DNA of 64,000 nucleotides. Source: Rhizophagus clarus. Taxonomy: Eukaryota; Glomeromycota; Glomeromycetes; Glomerales; Glomeraceae. This document shows positions 23,402-37,125 of the stretch, one piece after another. Each line of letters starts with the position of its first letter. Position 1 is the stretch's first letter. The translations under genes and the position numbers were made by a program. The notes below the pieces were generated by a model. The model ran no database searches, was not told where the DNA came from, and saw only the letters and a program-made list of their open reading frames with translations. Location of the stretch: NCBI GenBank assembly GCA_015698045.1, contig BLAL01000005.1, positions 124,001-188,000 on the forward strand, given 5' to 3'.

Positions 23402-24853
23402 TCAATAAGTATCAAATTTTTTAATAATACCCAATTTTTTATATTTATCAATTACTTTCATAATCCCTTTATCCAAAGACCTATTATTATTATTATTATT
23501 ATTATTCATAAATCTATTCTTAACATTAATTGATAAATTAAGTGAATTCTTTGGTATACGATTTTTCCAATTTAAGAAGAAATTTTCTAAATCTTCTGAA
23601 ACCAAATTTGAAGAATAATGATATAATTTTAATTCATAAAAATATTTTTGTGAATGTTTTAAAATAATTTCTAAAATTTTTTTCTCACTTGATTGATTTG
23701 AAAGAAAATCATAACAAATTTCTATACTTTCTAAATATTGACAATTAATAAAAATATTTTTTAATGTTAATAAATCATCATTCGTTAATATAGAAGAAAT
23801 TTTTCTAAGATTTGGACAAAATTTAGATATTGATAACCCTAATGAATTATGAATATTATCCATATATAATTCTTTAAGATTCTTTCCATTATTTTCAAAA
23901 AATTTTATTAATAAATCATCATTTGGTTGTATCATACGTATTTTTAAAATTTGTAAATTTGGAAAATTAATGTTTTGTAATACTTCAAAAGAAATTTTAC
24001 GTATAAATGATAAATCAAGTTGACGTAAACTTGTAAAAAATGTTTTCATTCTATCATCCTCTCCAATTAATTTTAATTTATTAATTAAAGGATTAAAAAG
24101 GTTTGATAAAGATTGTAAAGCCAAACCTGTTCTCCTTCCCATCATTTTATAAGATAATAATTTTAAATATTTTAAATTTTTTTGTACGAAAATAAAATCT
24201 GATAATCCAAAAGAAATAGGATTTCGAAATTCTATAATTAAAGATTGTAAATTAGAACAAATTTGTGATAATTGATAAAAAAAATGTGAATCAACATCAG
24301 AACCACAATATAATTCTGAAAGCTTCGTTAAACAATCTCTTGCACCAGGAAAATAAGTAAAATGTAAATTATTTTGATGATAACATAATTTTTTTAAAGA
24401 AGGAATTTGATTCATAAACATTTTAATTATTTCTTGTTCTAATAAATGTTTATTATAATCTAAACTTAATGAAGTAATAGATGATTGATTTTTAAGAACA
24501 TGTTGGATCATTTCATTAAATTCATTAATTGAAAGAACTCTTGTAAATGAAGCATAATTAAATAATGGTTTCGATGTAAGAGTTGAAATAAATATTCCAT
24601 TCTTATTTAAAAGGTCTTTTGATTCATCAGGAAGACATGCGATTAATGTACCAATAATTGCTAATGGTACATGTGTACGATATGAATTATGTCCTATACT
24701 ATATTTAAGATTCCAAACATTTCTCCATAAAATTCTAACCGTTATTTCACACCAAAGTCGATTAACCAATAAGCATGAATGTAATGTGATATAATCCTCT
24801 TCTAAATATTCAAATATTTCATCAAGACAATCGATAGGAAGTTGAAGTGTCAT
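23402..24853 (-). CDS. F-box / leucine-rich repeat protein
   Basis: A 483-residue intronless protein. The F-box is at residues 4-45: LPIDCLDEIFEYLEE, then LHSCLLVNRLWCEITVRILW. It would bind Skp1 in an SCF ubiquitin ligase. The remainder is irregular leucine-rich repeats (for example LKYLKLLSYK, LKELYMDNIH, LRKISSILTNDDLLTLK) that would select substrates. A run of eight Asn, from an (AAT)n microsatellite near 23485-23510, sits close to the C-terminus. It is a clear paralogue of the gene at 37216-38667: both have 483 codons and they align end to end. F-box/LRR genes of this shape are strongly expanded in the presumed host group. Targets are unknown. Confidence 0.85.
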   Translation of the reverse strand: MTLQLPIDCLDEIFEYLEEDYITLHSCLLVNRLWCEITVRILWRNVWNLKYSIGHNSYRTHVPLAIIGTLIACLPDESKDLLNKNGIFISTLTSKPLFNYASFTRVLSINEFNEMIQHVLKNQSSITSLSLDYNKHLLEQEIIKMFMNQIPSLKKLCYHQNNLHFTYFPGARDCLTKLSELYCGSDVDSHFFYQLSQICSNLQSLIIEFRNPISFGLSDFIFVQKNLKYLKLLSYKMMGRRTGLALQSLSNLFNPLINKLKLIGEDDRMKTFFTSLRQLDLSFIRKISFEVLQNINFPNLQILKIRMIQPNDDLLIKFFENNGKNLKELYMDNIHNSLGLSISKFCPNLRKISSILTNDDLLTLKNIFINCQYLESIEICYDFLSNQSSEKKILEIILKHSQKYFYELKLYHYSSNLVSEDLENFFLNWKNRIPKNSLNLSINVKNRFMNNNNNNNNRSLDKGIMKVIDKYKKLGIIKKFDTY

Positions 24854-25609
24854 TACTTTTTTTTTTTCTTTTTAAAAAAAGAGAAAGAAAGAGAGAGAAA
24901 AAATTATAGGATTAAAAAAAAAAAAAAAAGTGAATTCATTTATTATATATACATATATATATATGGTATTGTAACTATCATACTAGTAAATCATGGCCAA
25001 AATTAGTATTGATTCGGAATAAAATCAAGTAGAATCCGATTTGTACCTCCGTTTTTGTGGGGGTTGATGAATAAGGATTAGACCATTCAAACAAAACAAA
25101 GTCGTTGAGATAAATATAAACAGCGCGCCTTCCCACGGTCACGTAACCTGTAACTTTTAAATGTCACCGCCGTAATTTTATATCACGTGATCATAATAAA
25201 ATTATTTGTCAACAATTGATCGAGATTTTTTATAGTTTTTTATATATATATACACACTTGAAAAAAAGTTTTTATTTATTAAAAAAAAAAAATTTTTTTT
25301 TTTTTATTAAGTGAATATGTGTTAACTAGAAATATGAAAAAAAAAGAATAGATGAAAGGATAATGAGTGAATATCTTCCACCGGAATTGATCCAGCGAAA
25401 GATATGAAAGGATAAAAGCTCTTTACAATGTCTTTTAATTAATTGTGTGGAAATCGCCAGTTGGCAGTCGGGGAGACCTGACTGACCCAAGTAACAAACT
25501 GATTCTGATCTGACGAAAACCTATCCTTCCATCAACGAACTAATCTCCAAATTCTATATTGTGTACAATAAATCTATATATCTATTATGTCTATTATTTC
25601 AATATTATT

Positions 25610-25745
25610 TTCACAACTATAAATTTGTATAATTGTAAAATTGTAAAATTGATTTGATAATTTACAACTATAAAATTGTACAATTGTAAAATTGTAAAAT
25701 TGTGTTAACAATTTACAGATTTTACAATTGTAACAATTAATTAAT
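25610..25745. repeat. Short tandem repeat of TTGTAAAA-type units
   Basis: Irregular tandem copies of ATTGTAAAATTGTAAAATTG and a TTTACAACTATAAA variant fill about 135 bp. The motif is partly self-complementary (TTTACAATTGTAA). The open frame across it is a by-product. Confidence 0.65.
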
Positions 25746-27649
25746 AATAGTATCTTTTTCATTATTAAATGAAAGAAAATTCACACTGTAAAATTAAAAA
25801 TATATTATTAATTTTTCTTTTTATATGTTATATATATATAAAATATAAGATTATAATTTGAAAATTACCTTTTATTTAAAATATTCGTATAATTAAGAAA
25901 TAGAATTTACTTATAATTGAAATAGAAAATATTATTAATGGACTTCTATAATTGAAAGATGAGAAATTTTTTAAAAGAGTAATTTGTTTAATAATTTTGT
26001 ATGTAATTAATAATTGATGAGAAAATAAAATAATCTTTACGAAAAAAAAATTTAGGATGATTTATATACCATTTTTTTCTACAATATTTTTTTTTATTAA
26101 ATCAAGTTTTAATACAGGTTTTCCCATTCTTTCCTTATTTAAAATAATAGAAACTCACACACTTTAGGCGTGCTTATGAAATTATTTTGTGACAATAATA
26201 ATAATGACTTCTTATTAAGAAATTGGATTGTACCGCATACAATAACAGGATTTTAAACAAGTTTTCATTTAAATAGACGCGAAAGAAAAGTTATCAAGTA
26301 TGAAATAATGTCAAATAAATTTAATTTGTTCCATTTTTAAAAAACGGCTTAACGAAATTTTCAAATAAAAAAAAAGGGGGGGGGATAAAAAAAATTTGTT
26401 ACATTTTAATAAAAAAAAACACTATTGTATCAAAGAAAAAAGAACGTTCTTAAAATCCCAAAATATTTCTAAAATGATGAGACAAAAACCTTTGACCTAA
26501 TTTGTATCATAATAACCATGTTTGTAACACCTTGACTTGAGGGATTCATTGCATGAGAATATTAGACGCTAATCATAAATAATATAACCTAATTATAAAT
26601 TTATCCAATTTCCGTGATTATCAACTGTTTTGATATAATATGGAAAATTGTGCATTATCTAAGAATCATTACCCAAATTCAATGGTAATTGTTTCCCAGT
26701 ATCAATTATTCCTTTCTCCGATAAGTGATTTCTTTTTACTATTATTAGTCTTTTTTACGTAAGTGCATAAACTATTTATATAATAAAGTAACATTCCAAA
26801 ATAGAAATCTTTATTTCTTATCGTAGTATATATAAATTTAGACATCTTTTTCTTTTTTATTATCGATTTTGAACGGTTATTGTTTACGAAAAAGGCATGT
26901 AGATCAAATCACGTTGATTGTATATCTGACTTTCCCAAAAGAAAATGCTTATGTATAATGAGTTTAAACAAATTAAGGTTAATTCAACATTTTTTAGAAA
27001 TAATATAAATAAAATAAATTCACATCCTTTCTTTTAAATTTCCCTAACTTGCGTATTTTTACGTAATTATATGATCATCTGTATCTCATACTTTAAAACC
27101 GGAAAGGATTATCAGCCAAAAATGTCAGCTGCACGAGACTGTCTCTGAAAAAAGATTATAAAGTCAAATGACCGGATTTGTAATTAAATGGGTTGCTGCT
27201 GTAAGTTCTTGAGCAGCTTAAGGAATAGGTTAAGGGGTCGTGGGCGTTATTTTTTTGAGCCACATTGCCTCGAGATCAAATGACCATCGCAAAACCTTTT
27301 AGCAGGTTCTTTCGTTTCAAATAAATATGCACATGTACGTCCCTAATGCGTTGAAGTCCAAATCTTAATCCTTATTAATCCTTATTCAAACAAATAAATG
27401 AAGCAATTTTTAGATATTCCATCATGATACAGATTTTTGTTCTAAAAAAGAATTCCTTTCAATCACATATTTTGATGAAGAGGGTATTGAGGGTATTGTA
27501 CGACCTTATTCTCTGACACAATGCTCCCCATAGAATACTTATCGACATGCCTCCTAAGTTCTTTAGTTTGAAAAATATTCTCCAAAGATTACGAATTGAA
27601 TTAGAGACTTGATGTGAAAGGAGCGTTGCCAGTATTTCTGTTTTTTGAT

Positions 27650-28155
27650 ATGATCATCGTAAAATAATTTATCTTACATTTCCGAAAGAATCAAGGAATT
27701 CATCTACAATATCTACCAGGAAGAAAGGTATATCCTCATCAACATTTTATATTTCATCACAGAGATTTTTTTTTTTAGAATTTATTAACGATTCGTTAAG
27801 ATGATCTTTGGATATTCTTCTGAATCTTTCTCTGATTTCCATGAACTTGTTTATTTATATATCAAATCAAACTAGGAATTCTTTAGATGGATCATTAGGA
27901 AAATATTTTCCAAGTTCTGATACAGTTTAGATTAAACATTATGCAAAAGAGACTTTAAGTGCACACTTAATGTATCACGTCAAATTTCAAATCAATTAAT
28001 ATCAAGAATCTATTTTCAGGTATTTGTGATGTAATCTTTTTACAGATAATTAAGAACCTTGTTTCTCGTTTTAAAAAAACAAATGGTAAATTTAAAGATA
28101 ATGAATTTAACCTTTTAAATCTATATTTTAAATCTTTATCTTTTAGTGTAGGCAT
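27650..28155 (-). pseudogene. Possible relic of an unrecognised gene
   Basis: On the minus strand, short protein-like stretches follow each other with stops and frame changes: one from 28155 starting MPTLKDKDLKYRFKRLNSL, one near 27915 (SELGKYFPNDPSKEFL), one near 27850 (FMEIRERFRRISKDHLNESL) and one near 27740 (DEDIPFFLVDIVDEFLDSFG). The charge pattern looks once-coding. No family is recognised. Confidence 0.25.
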
Positions 28156-29519
28156 AACAACTTTTGTAAATCTAAATCAAGACTTGAAACAAGAAAATCA
28201 ATTAAGATCGTCTTAGTATTATTGATCGAAACTCAACGAATTTTTCAACAAAATATTAAATATTTTTAATTCATGTTATGTTATTTAGTCAACTATTAAT
28301 AATTGATATAGGAAAGGCAGCGGTACTTATACTGTAAGTAGTTCCAATTACTTCCCAGTTGTTGTGAAAGAAGATTATCAATTGTTCGTCACAAGGCGAT
28401 CGCGGTATCAAAAGGGCATTTTTATGTTGTTACTTATTTTTTACGGTATGTAAGTATACAATGAATTTATGTTTATCAAATCATTGAGTAAATACGTCAC
28501 TAGAGGTTTTGACTTACGTATCTTTCATATTTTGACTTACTAATTTTGGCTATTTATTGTTTTATCGATCAAATTAGATAAATGTACATCTCGTTCTTGT
28601 TTTTTTTTCTACTTTCTCTCTAAACTGTTTAAATATTTTAAATATTTTACAGTCTCCTATTAAAACTTGTTAAATAATAAATTCTTTAGATATGAAATAT
28701 TGTTCATAAGACTGTGTTCTGGTAATGTTTTATTTTCTATTAGAATTTTTTTGTGTAGAGATTTTTTTTTTATAATTGCTATACTTGTTTTAACAACATA
28801 ATTTCAGCAATGGGACAGGTCTCTAAAGTCTAAGTGGTATCGTTTAACAGATATGGAATCATTAGATACCAATGTTACTTTAAATATTTAACGAAATTAT
28901 AAGTATTTTCGTGTGTCGCGTGCGTTTGTCATGGATTCAGCACTTTGATTAAATTAATTAGGATTTGAATCGTTAAGTTATTTAACAGGTATGAAATTCT
29001 CAGACATTAATTTTTATTAAACTACTGTATTCTTGGATATTCATGGATCTTTAGACATATTTTTGTTACAGCATAATTTCAAATTTTTTGATTAAATAGA
29101 AGTCCAAGTAAAATCGCTCTCCAGGTATGTTATATCAACCTTGTCCAAATATCGATAAAGTTATGGCATTTTTTTATCATGAAATACTGCGCCGTGCACG
29201 TCTATTTTTTACAGTATTTTTGTTAAATGAAATTAGACCTTGATCAGCGTGTTCGGAATTTAAATGTTAATTTGGTGGAATTCTGATTATTTTCGTAATA
29301 TTAACTATTATTATTGTTACTTTAAATGTAGCAATAGTTACATTGTTGATATATATTGGGGGTAATAATCATTAAGATGAATAAAAGGTAACCTGCATTT
29401 TTTTTTTTTTTTTTTTTTTTTTTTTGTAATTCGTAATTTGTTTTTTCAATAAAGTTTACTTTTGGATTTTTTGATTTAATATACTAACCAGCCAAAAGTA
29501 TTTAAGGAAAACTTTTCAA

Positions 29520-30080
29520 GAATATTAATTCATCATCTACTGATCATAGAAGAATGAAATATAGCTTGTTAGAATTGTCAAAAAATAGATGCATCAAATG
29601 GTAGTAATTTCATATCTTTCGGATCAACAAATAACAAGTTTCTAAATGTAAAATGTTAGTAACAATTCGTCTATTAATGTTAATGATACAAAATTTCTAA
29701 CATTCAATATGTCGTCTTGTAACAAATCTAATGAGTTACATCACAGCTTTATATTATGATCAATAAACAATGGAACGTTTTACTGTATTACATTTTTAAA
29801 AAATCAATTGGGATATGTCAAAATGTCACGCGTTCCATCATCTATTAATCATAAAGACAATTCATTGATTCATCATAATCAGGTGGTTTGAACGGTAGTA
29901 ATATCATGTCTCTCAACATCAATGAGATATAGCATTTCTATGTTATAAAAAACTTCTAATGATATTTCTGTTAATTTTAAAGATATGAAATCAATTGATA
30001 CATCTTATTATTATGACGATTCTAATAAGCTATATTTCATCTGCTACGATTAATAGTAGTAATACAAGCATTTAATTCAC
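29520..30080. repeat. Inverted-repeat (foldback/MITE-like) element
   Basis: Sequence near 29530-29600 recurs in inverted orientation near 29990-30060. The left arm ATGAAATATAGCTTGTTAGA matches the reverse complement of the right arm, ATGAAATATAGCTTATTAGA. Similarity extends on both sides (CTACTGATCATAG against CTATTAATCGTAG; GATGCATCAA against GATGTATCAA). The arms enclose roughly 400 bp with weaker continuing symmetry. No open frame lies inside, so it would be a non-autonomous element or hairpin locus. Ends and target duplication are not resolved. Confidence 0.55.
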
Positions 30081-33000
30081 ATGATGTTATAATCACGTGA
30101 TACTACCGATCGATTTATTATAGAAGTTTCTGAAGTTTGCACAAAATAATGAATCAGTAGAAAGTTATGCAGCAAGGTTTAAACCACCAAATTATTGGGA
30201 TGCCACAATTCATATGGTTTATATGTAAAGTGCCAAAATAGTTTGGGGGAACTATAATTAAATTTGAGATTTATTATTATGTATATATCAGATATCAGAT
30301 ATTGTACCAATAAATATGATAAGGGATCATATAGTCACGTGGAGGGTGACTTATGCTTCTCGTTAACGAGCAAATCTGATAATGCTACACAAATAAAATT
30401 TCATGTGCCCCTGATCGAATTTTCCATTAACTTTTTACCAATGAAAAATTGTAATACGTAGATTATATTTTAATTACTGTACATCGATTAGAATAAAAAT
30501 CTTTGAAAATCTTACGATAGAACACGAGATCTATGATCGATATTGATTGGTGAAGGAGCATGAAAGGAACGAATAAAATTTTGATAATTTTTTTTTTTTC
30601 GAAAAAATAATAAGAAATAATCCATCGCCATCGTGTACTTCTTTAGATTCAACGATATGATGACTTACGATATGATGACGTAGTAGCATATAATTTGTGT
30701 AATGCGGCAATGCACGTTATTTGTATTTTGAATATAATATTTTTTTTCTTTTTTCGAACAATTTAAAATAAATAATAAGAAAATAGTTTGAAAAAATATT
30801 TGTTTTTCTATAAGGAATTTCTAAAATATAATAATATCTGATTATAGTAAAAAGTTCTCTAGTTCAATAAAATTTAAAAATAGTAATGAATTATGTGACG
30901 TTTTTTATTTTATTTTATTTTATTTAATTTTTCCTTCTTCCAAACAAACAATATAACGTAATTAAAATTTTTTTTAAATTTTGGAACTTTTTTTTTTATC
31001 TTGAACCAATAAAAATACGCATAAAATTTTAACAAATCAAAACCTTTATGATATTAATGCTTTTGAAGATTAATTTATTTTATACGCGAAGAATTCTCCT
31101 TTTTTGATAAAGTACTGTATTATAATATAAAAGTATTGAGAGAAATTTTTTTTTTTCCGAGATTTTAATAAATAATATTTAATTAATCTATCTAATAAAA
31201 TTCGGCTTATTATAATCGAATTTGAACGAATTATAGATTATCACCAATCAATTTCTTAACTTAATAATATATAATTAAATATGTATTATTATTTGTAGAT
31301 TTGCGCCTTTTTTTTTTTTACTAGCAAAAGAAAGGAACAAATAAAAACTTGTCCGAGATTATCAAGAATTGATAAATTATCTATTATTATCTATTTTTTT
31401 TTTTCCCCCTCGCAAAAAAATAAATCCGTTAATTTATTCTCATAGATAGATTTCAAAGTAAAAAAAATTAATTAAATGATCTGATTTTTGTTTTCTATTT
31501 CGATTAATGCGCATTTATTTATATTGAAATTTTTTTTTTTTTTTTGATTAAATAGTTTCAATTCTAATTAAATCGTTTCAATAATGGGTTTTCTAAAATT
31601 AAACAATCGTCCCAAAATCCTGATTATAGAAAATTCAACCCAATAAATCAAAAAATTAATAAATCGAAATTAAAAAAAAAAAAATTATTTTTTAGGAACC
31701 TAATTTTTTAAAAAATTACGATGACTAAACATTTAATTAAAATGTGTGGATTCATTAATAATCATAACGAATGGTTTTCATACGTCCATTGTTCGATCGT
31801 TGATCTATTCTTTTTCCGTGTATCGATGGTGCATCGTTAGAGCACGCATGAAGTATTTCGCACGTCATGACCTACTAATTTTCAAATGTTCCACGAAAAA
31901 AAAAATAAATAAATAAATAATCTGAAAAAAGTAAAAGGTTCTTGAAACTTTTCGTTAAAATATTTATATATATATATATTTATCTTTACTTTTTTTTTTT
32001 TTTAAAAACGTTTTTAATAACAATTAATATGACATGTTTATTAATTTCTTTATTTACCTGTAAAAAAGATTATTTATTTTTTTTTTTTTTTTTTTTTTAC
32101 AAAGAACGCGAATAATAAATAAATGCGCTTGTGTTTTTGTTTTAACTGATCTTTAAACTGTTAAACAATAGATCATTTCTATTTTAGTAATTTTTAATCT
32201 GTATAATAAAGATGGTGTTTACAATGGGATGTTGAGCAAAAAAAAAATATATAAAGAGCATATGTAATGATTGTTACACTATTATAAGTCCAAAGTCGAA
32301 ACATAACTAAAGTCAGTCAAAGAACAATAAAGAAAAGGAATTATTAAGTAATGGATTAACATTTTTTTACATTTTAAAAAACAATTTCGTTTCCAATTTT
32401 ACTTTATGAGTCTTTTTAAATTTTAAAAAATTTTTCAAAGAAAAATAAATAATTTTAATAATCGAACTTAACTCGAATTGCTCGTTATGTCAAAAAAAAA
32501 AAAAAAAAAAAAAATCATTTTGACAAAAAAAATTGAAATAAATTTTTTCGGTTATAATATTACTTGTTTAAATCATTAGAAAATCGTAAAAATTGTAATA
32601 AATTCGGCCAAAAATTAAATAACAATGCCAAGTCTCTATTATTAACTTGTTTGGGTGTATGATATGAGCGTACATTTGTTAGTTTTAATCAGAAAAAAAA
32701 GGGAAAGGGAAAAGGATTGTAAATCTTACCAAAATTCTGAAACAAGTTAATTGGGACAAGTCTAACATGCTGGTAATACAGCAATCGGGGGAATATCGTC
32801 ATGTCCCACAAATTTTGGTTAGACCGTTAGTTGATTAACGTTGTTTTATGTCCTTTTAAAATCTTTGTTATTCGAATAAGGTAAAATTGAAAATAACTAC
32901 GAGTTATATTAAAACATAATATGTCTGTCGTTTAAGGTTATGAAAATAACGTAAAACTTGTGGGGAAACTTTTGGGCGGGAAGCGGAAAAAAAATTAAAT

Positions 33001-33568
33001 TGTTGGTTGGCGGGACAAGAGGAAAAGCGCCTATTCTCACCCATCCATACCAATTATATTATATTAATTTTTGTTAGAATTTAAGAATCACCAAAATTGG
33101 TATACAACTTAATGATGATCGTATTCTCTTTCTTTAAAATTTTGTGAAATGTTCCACGATCCACAAAGAAATAAGCAAACAACGAAATTAATATGCATAT
33201 AATAAAAAAAATATATATACATGTATATATATATATATATTTTTTTTTTTATATGTGTATATAATTTATATTTTTTATAAAAAAGAATAACTATAAAACC
33301 CTCCAATGACCCATTTTTCCAAACGTGAAAACATTCTTTAGCTAGAATTTTTTCGTTTCTCCCGAAATCTGTGAATAGATGCATTTCATAATATACATAT
33401 CATCAATATAAACAATCCTTTTCCCCCTAATTCCCCTTCATTTTTAACATAATAGACTTTACATATAGAATTATTTTTTTTTTCATTATATATATATAGA
33501 ATTCATTTGTATAAATCTGGCATTTAACATATACATTTAAAAAAGCATTTTAAAAAAAAAAAGAAAAA

Positions 33569-35900
33569 ATGAAAACATCCACAATCATTAAAGCATTAAT
33601 TCCTTCCCTCATGTTGCTGGCAACTCATCGAGGAGAATCTTTATATATTCCAAGAGATGATTCTTCGCCAGCACCTACGACTGGTGGCCAAGATGGTTGT
33701 GCTAACATACATAATACTTTTAAAGGTGGAGCCAATTCCTTTTCTTTTTCGGATATAAAAGCTTGTTACGAATCTTTTGCTTTTGATGATAAAAGAAGAT
33801 CCGATGTAAATAATTTTTTCTTTTTTTTTTAATTATATGAATTTTTAAATAATCAATGGCGTTAAAATTAACGTTATTTTTCTTTCTTTCTTTCTTTCTT
33901 TCTTTTTTTTTTTTAATAGACCATTGATACAATGAAAAAACTTTTCAACGGTTTTTATGTATTTACTGATCAAGCAAAAGAACAACCACCTCAAGGTCTT
34001 GATTATAAAGCAATCGATATCGTAGCTGAAATTGATAATTTGAGTCAAAAAACGTACGCCAATGATCTTGAATTCTCGGTATGTAATTTACTTTTACCTA
34101 TGAATGAATAATTTGAAAATTATACTTTCGAATTATGTCTAACGTGATTTAATTTTAGACCGATGCTACTAACTTAGTAACTCAAATGAAAGATCCGCAC
34201 ACCATATATTTCCCAATATGTTATACTCGGTTCGCTTTTACTCAAAGGTTAGCATTATATGCTACCGCATCACAAGATGGAACACATACGATCAAAATTT
34301 TTAAAGATTCTATTGAATCTCAAAATGATGATTGTGAAGTTGTAAATATTGATGGTGTCGCGGCTATCGATGCCATCACGCAATTTGCACGTGATAACGT
34401 CTTTGTTTCTAAAGATCTTGGTGTCAGATTCAATATGGCATTAGCATCTCTTGCGTTACAAAATGGAACTTACATCCTTCAACCCAGATCTTCACAATTT
34501 ACTCTTCGTATGGTTTTACCTGATAAAGAAACCACGACATATGATCTAAAATGTGGTACAAATACTAAAACTATTACGCGTAACTGGGAAGGTGTTATAA
34601 ATAATCCTGATGACCTAAATAAATTTACTGACGCTAATTCTTACTGGGAAAATTTTTGTGCGAATCCTCCTGCTGATGAAAAAAATCAACCTCAACAACC
34701 AAAATCTCCTTCAGATGTACAACCTGTACGAAATGTTGGAAAGGAACCTGTTGCAGCCAGTACAACCTCGACCTCAAGGAAAAATAAACGAACAAAATCA
34801 AAGGCCAAAAAATCAAATGAACATTCTTGCAATGTAGCTTATCCTATTGATCCATTAACGGTTAATCCAGATCTTTTGAAATCATTAAGCCCTTCCGTTA
34901 ATATTGATAAACTTGCTTTTGATGCCAAAATCGCCCAATTTTATATGTTGGATAATAATGTTGGTGCTGCCGTACTTGCAACATATGATATTGGCAATGA
35001 AGTTTCTGTTGACTCCCTATTGAATACATTTAGCAATTTACAAACCGGTTTCAAAAAATTAGCGGATAACGGCGCCAAGAAGGTAAATTGTTATTTCTTT
35101 ATAATATAATTAATTGAATGAATAATTTTCTAATTTATTAATGTATATCTAATGTACGTATTATTCTTTATTAGCTCGTCTTGGATATGTCAAATAATGA
35201 AGGAGGACTTACTGTTATTTCTCATTTCGTTAATGCGCTTTTATTTCCTAATACAAATCCGTCTATGCCAACCGACTTTAGACTTAATGATATCGTAAAG
35301 GGAGCCATTTTAAAAGCAACCAATGATTCAAATTCGATTTTTAATTTTGGTGGATATTTAACTGTAGATGAAAAAGAATTCAATGACGTAAATGAATTTC
35401 TTGCCTCAAAATTCATAGATAATGATATAAGCGACATCAACGGATTTTTTACCGCTAGTCAATCTTCATTTCCATGGAAATCAAGTGATATGATCATGTT
35501 AACAAATGGATATTGCGGTTCAGCATGTTCTTCAACTTCCTTACTTTTTGCTGAATTACATGGTGTTAAATCTGTTGCAGTTGGAGGATTTCCAAATACT
35601 CAATTATCTTTCAGTTCATTTCCTGGTGGACAAGCCTTTGTTCTTGATGATCCTTTGAAACGGGGATTCGATTTAAAAACCGACTTTAATTCATTAGGAT
35701 TAGATAATGAACCAGATTTTCCAAAGGATATGCCAACCAACACTGTGTTAACTTTTACAGTTAGAAAAGCTTTTAGTACCATTAATCCCGATCAAGTTCT
35801 TGAATATTCTTTTATACCATCTACAAATCATATTTTCTTTGATGAGTCGAGTATTAGAGATCCAAGTAAATTATGGACTCAAGCTTCAACTTTTATATAA
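33569..35900 (+). CDS. Secreted CPAF-like S41 family protease
   Basis: Four exons, 33569-33805, 33920-34078, 34159-35082 and 35175-35900, with phase 0 GT-AG introns, give 681 residues. An N-terminal signal peptide (KALIPSLMLLATHRGESLY) predicts secretion. The body follows fungal CPAF/tail-specific protease homologues: an N-terminal helical region ending DPHTIYFP, a PDZ-like middle with VVNIDGVAAIDAI, and a C-terminal peptidase S41 domain with LVLDMSNNEGG and the nucleophile motif TNGYCGSACS, Ser near residue 556. A Pro/Ser/Lys-rich linker (about residues 305-365, with KNKRTKSKAKKS) separates the domains and could be a processing site. The first intron contains a (CTTT)n microsatellite. Extracellular proteolysis is inferred from the family. 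Confidence 0.82.
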
Positions 35901-36570
35901 AAAAAAAAAAAAAAATTCTGTACATTATATTAGCATGATATGTATAATACACAACACGCATACACGCATTTTACAACATTCTTTTTCATTTGTAATATTT
36001 TGCATTTATTCACTATTCATTTTTTTTTTTCATCATTCATTTTTTTTGCATTTTTAGAATTTTAATTTTTTTTTTTACTTTAATATTAATTAATTTTTTT
36101 TTTTTTTCACAATTTTGGGAGAGATTGAGAAAAATTCAGATTTTATAGCTAGTACTTTCTTTTATATACAATTTAATTTATATATATTCATTCATTATTG
36201 TATACAGCATTTTCTGTGATTTACAAAAAAAAAAAAAAAAAAAAAAAAATCTTTTTCTTCTTCGATTTTTAGTTTTTTAGTTTTTTTTTTTTTTTTGTTT
36301 ATATAACAATATTTATTCTTATATATAGAATTTATATTGAATGAGTTCTACCGATAAAAAAAATTTTAAGACTTGAATATAATAAATAATAAAAAAAAAC
36401 TTTGCCAAATTCACTTAAATCCAACCAAAAAAAAAAAAAGTTTTCTTTTCTTTTAGATAACATTCTTTTAACAACAATACTAAACGATGATTTTTTTTTT
36501 TTGTTTTAATTCAACGAATAAGTGATATCATTTTTGTATAAAAAACTCAATAATATAGATTTTAATAGAA
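35901..36570. other. 3' flank of the protease gene, A/T homopolymers
   Basis: Only T-runs and A-runs (35899-35915, 36225-36250, 36280-36297) and simple AT-rich DNA. No gene is seen. Confidence 0.5.
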
Positions 36571-37125
36571 TTGTTACGGGTACGAATTTGCGTTATCATC
36601 ATGCATACAGCCTCTCATTCACATGGCCTTTGTTGGCATCCCTTTTATAACAAAGGATCATGATCTCTCATTCATATTATATGTCACATGGATACATGGT
36701 TAACTTCTTAATGCCTACCAGCCGAGCATCAGTCAGGGGTGGAGAATTCAAACGATTTCGGCTGCGGTTGACTGCGACTATAAAGGAGTATAAAAGGAGT
36801 TTATGACGCACTATGATATACAATGACGTACTAAGGATACCGGATCAACTGATCCTCTTTGTCATTAAAAGTAATTAAATCCATATCGAGCACGAAAGTC
36901 ATTCAACAATTTTGCATGCAATAATAAACAAATCCTGAAAATCACAAATAAAGTAGCTTTATGCATTTTAAAACTCATATTTTTATCAATATAAAGTAAG
37001 TAAAATAGATCGTTTACCTAGTATATCGACCGCATAATTACATACTGCGCCTTGCGCCTACGGTTAAATAATCATTAGGCGCTATTTATTCATAAAAAAC
37101 CCCGGTATTTCACGAGTTCGTAACA
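36571..37125. mobile_element. Probable solo LTR, 555 bp
   Basis: The segment opens TGTTACGGGTACGAA and closes TTCGTAACA, the TG...CA-type inverted ends of retrotransposon LTRs. It is richer in G+C than its surroundings and contains CTATAAAGGAGTATAAAAGG (TATA-like, around 36778) and AATAAA signals. No internal retroelement genes or second LTR are seen, so it would be a solo LTR left by recombination. No clean 5 bp target duplication is visible (AGAAT before, TTGCA after), which weakens the call. It ends 90 bp before the F-box gene start. Confidence 0.5.

Larger units (their letters stand above)
24854..33568. other. 8.7 kb gene-poor stretch
   Basis: No intact gene is found in this stretch. It is AT-rich with many homopolymers, for example a run of over 25 T ending near 29425 and an A/G run at 26367-26385 with nine consecutive G. 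Specific items are listed separately: a tandem repeat at 25610-25745, a possible gene relic at 27650-28155 and an inverted-repeat element at about 29520-30080. (TA)n and T-runs around 33200-33250 and 33475-33500 precede the protease gene. Confidence 0.5.
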
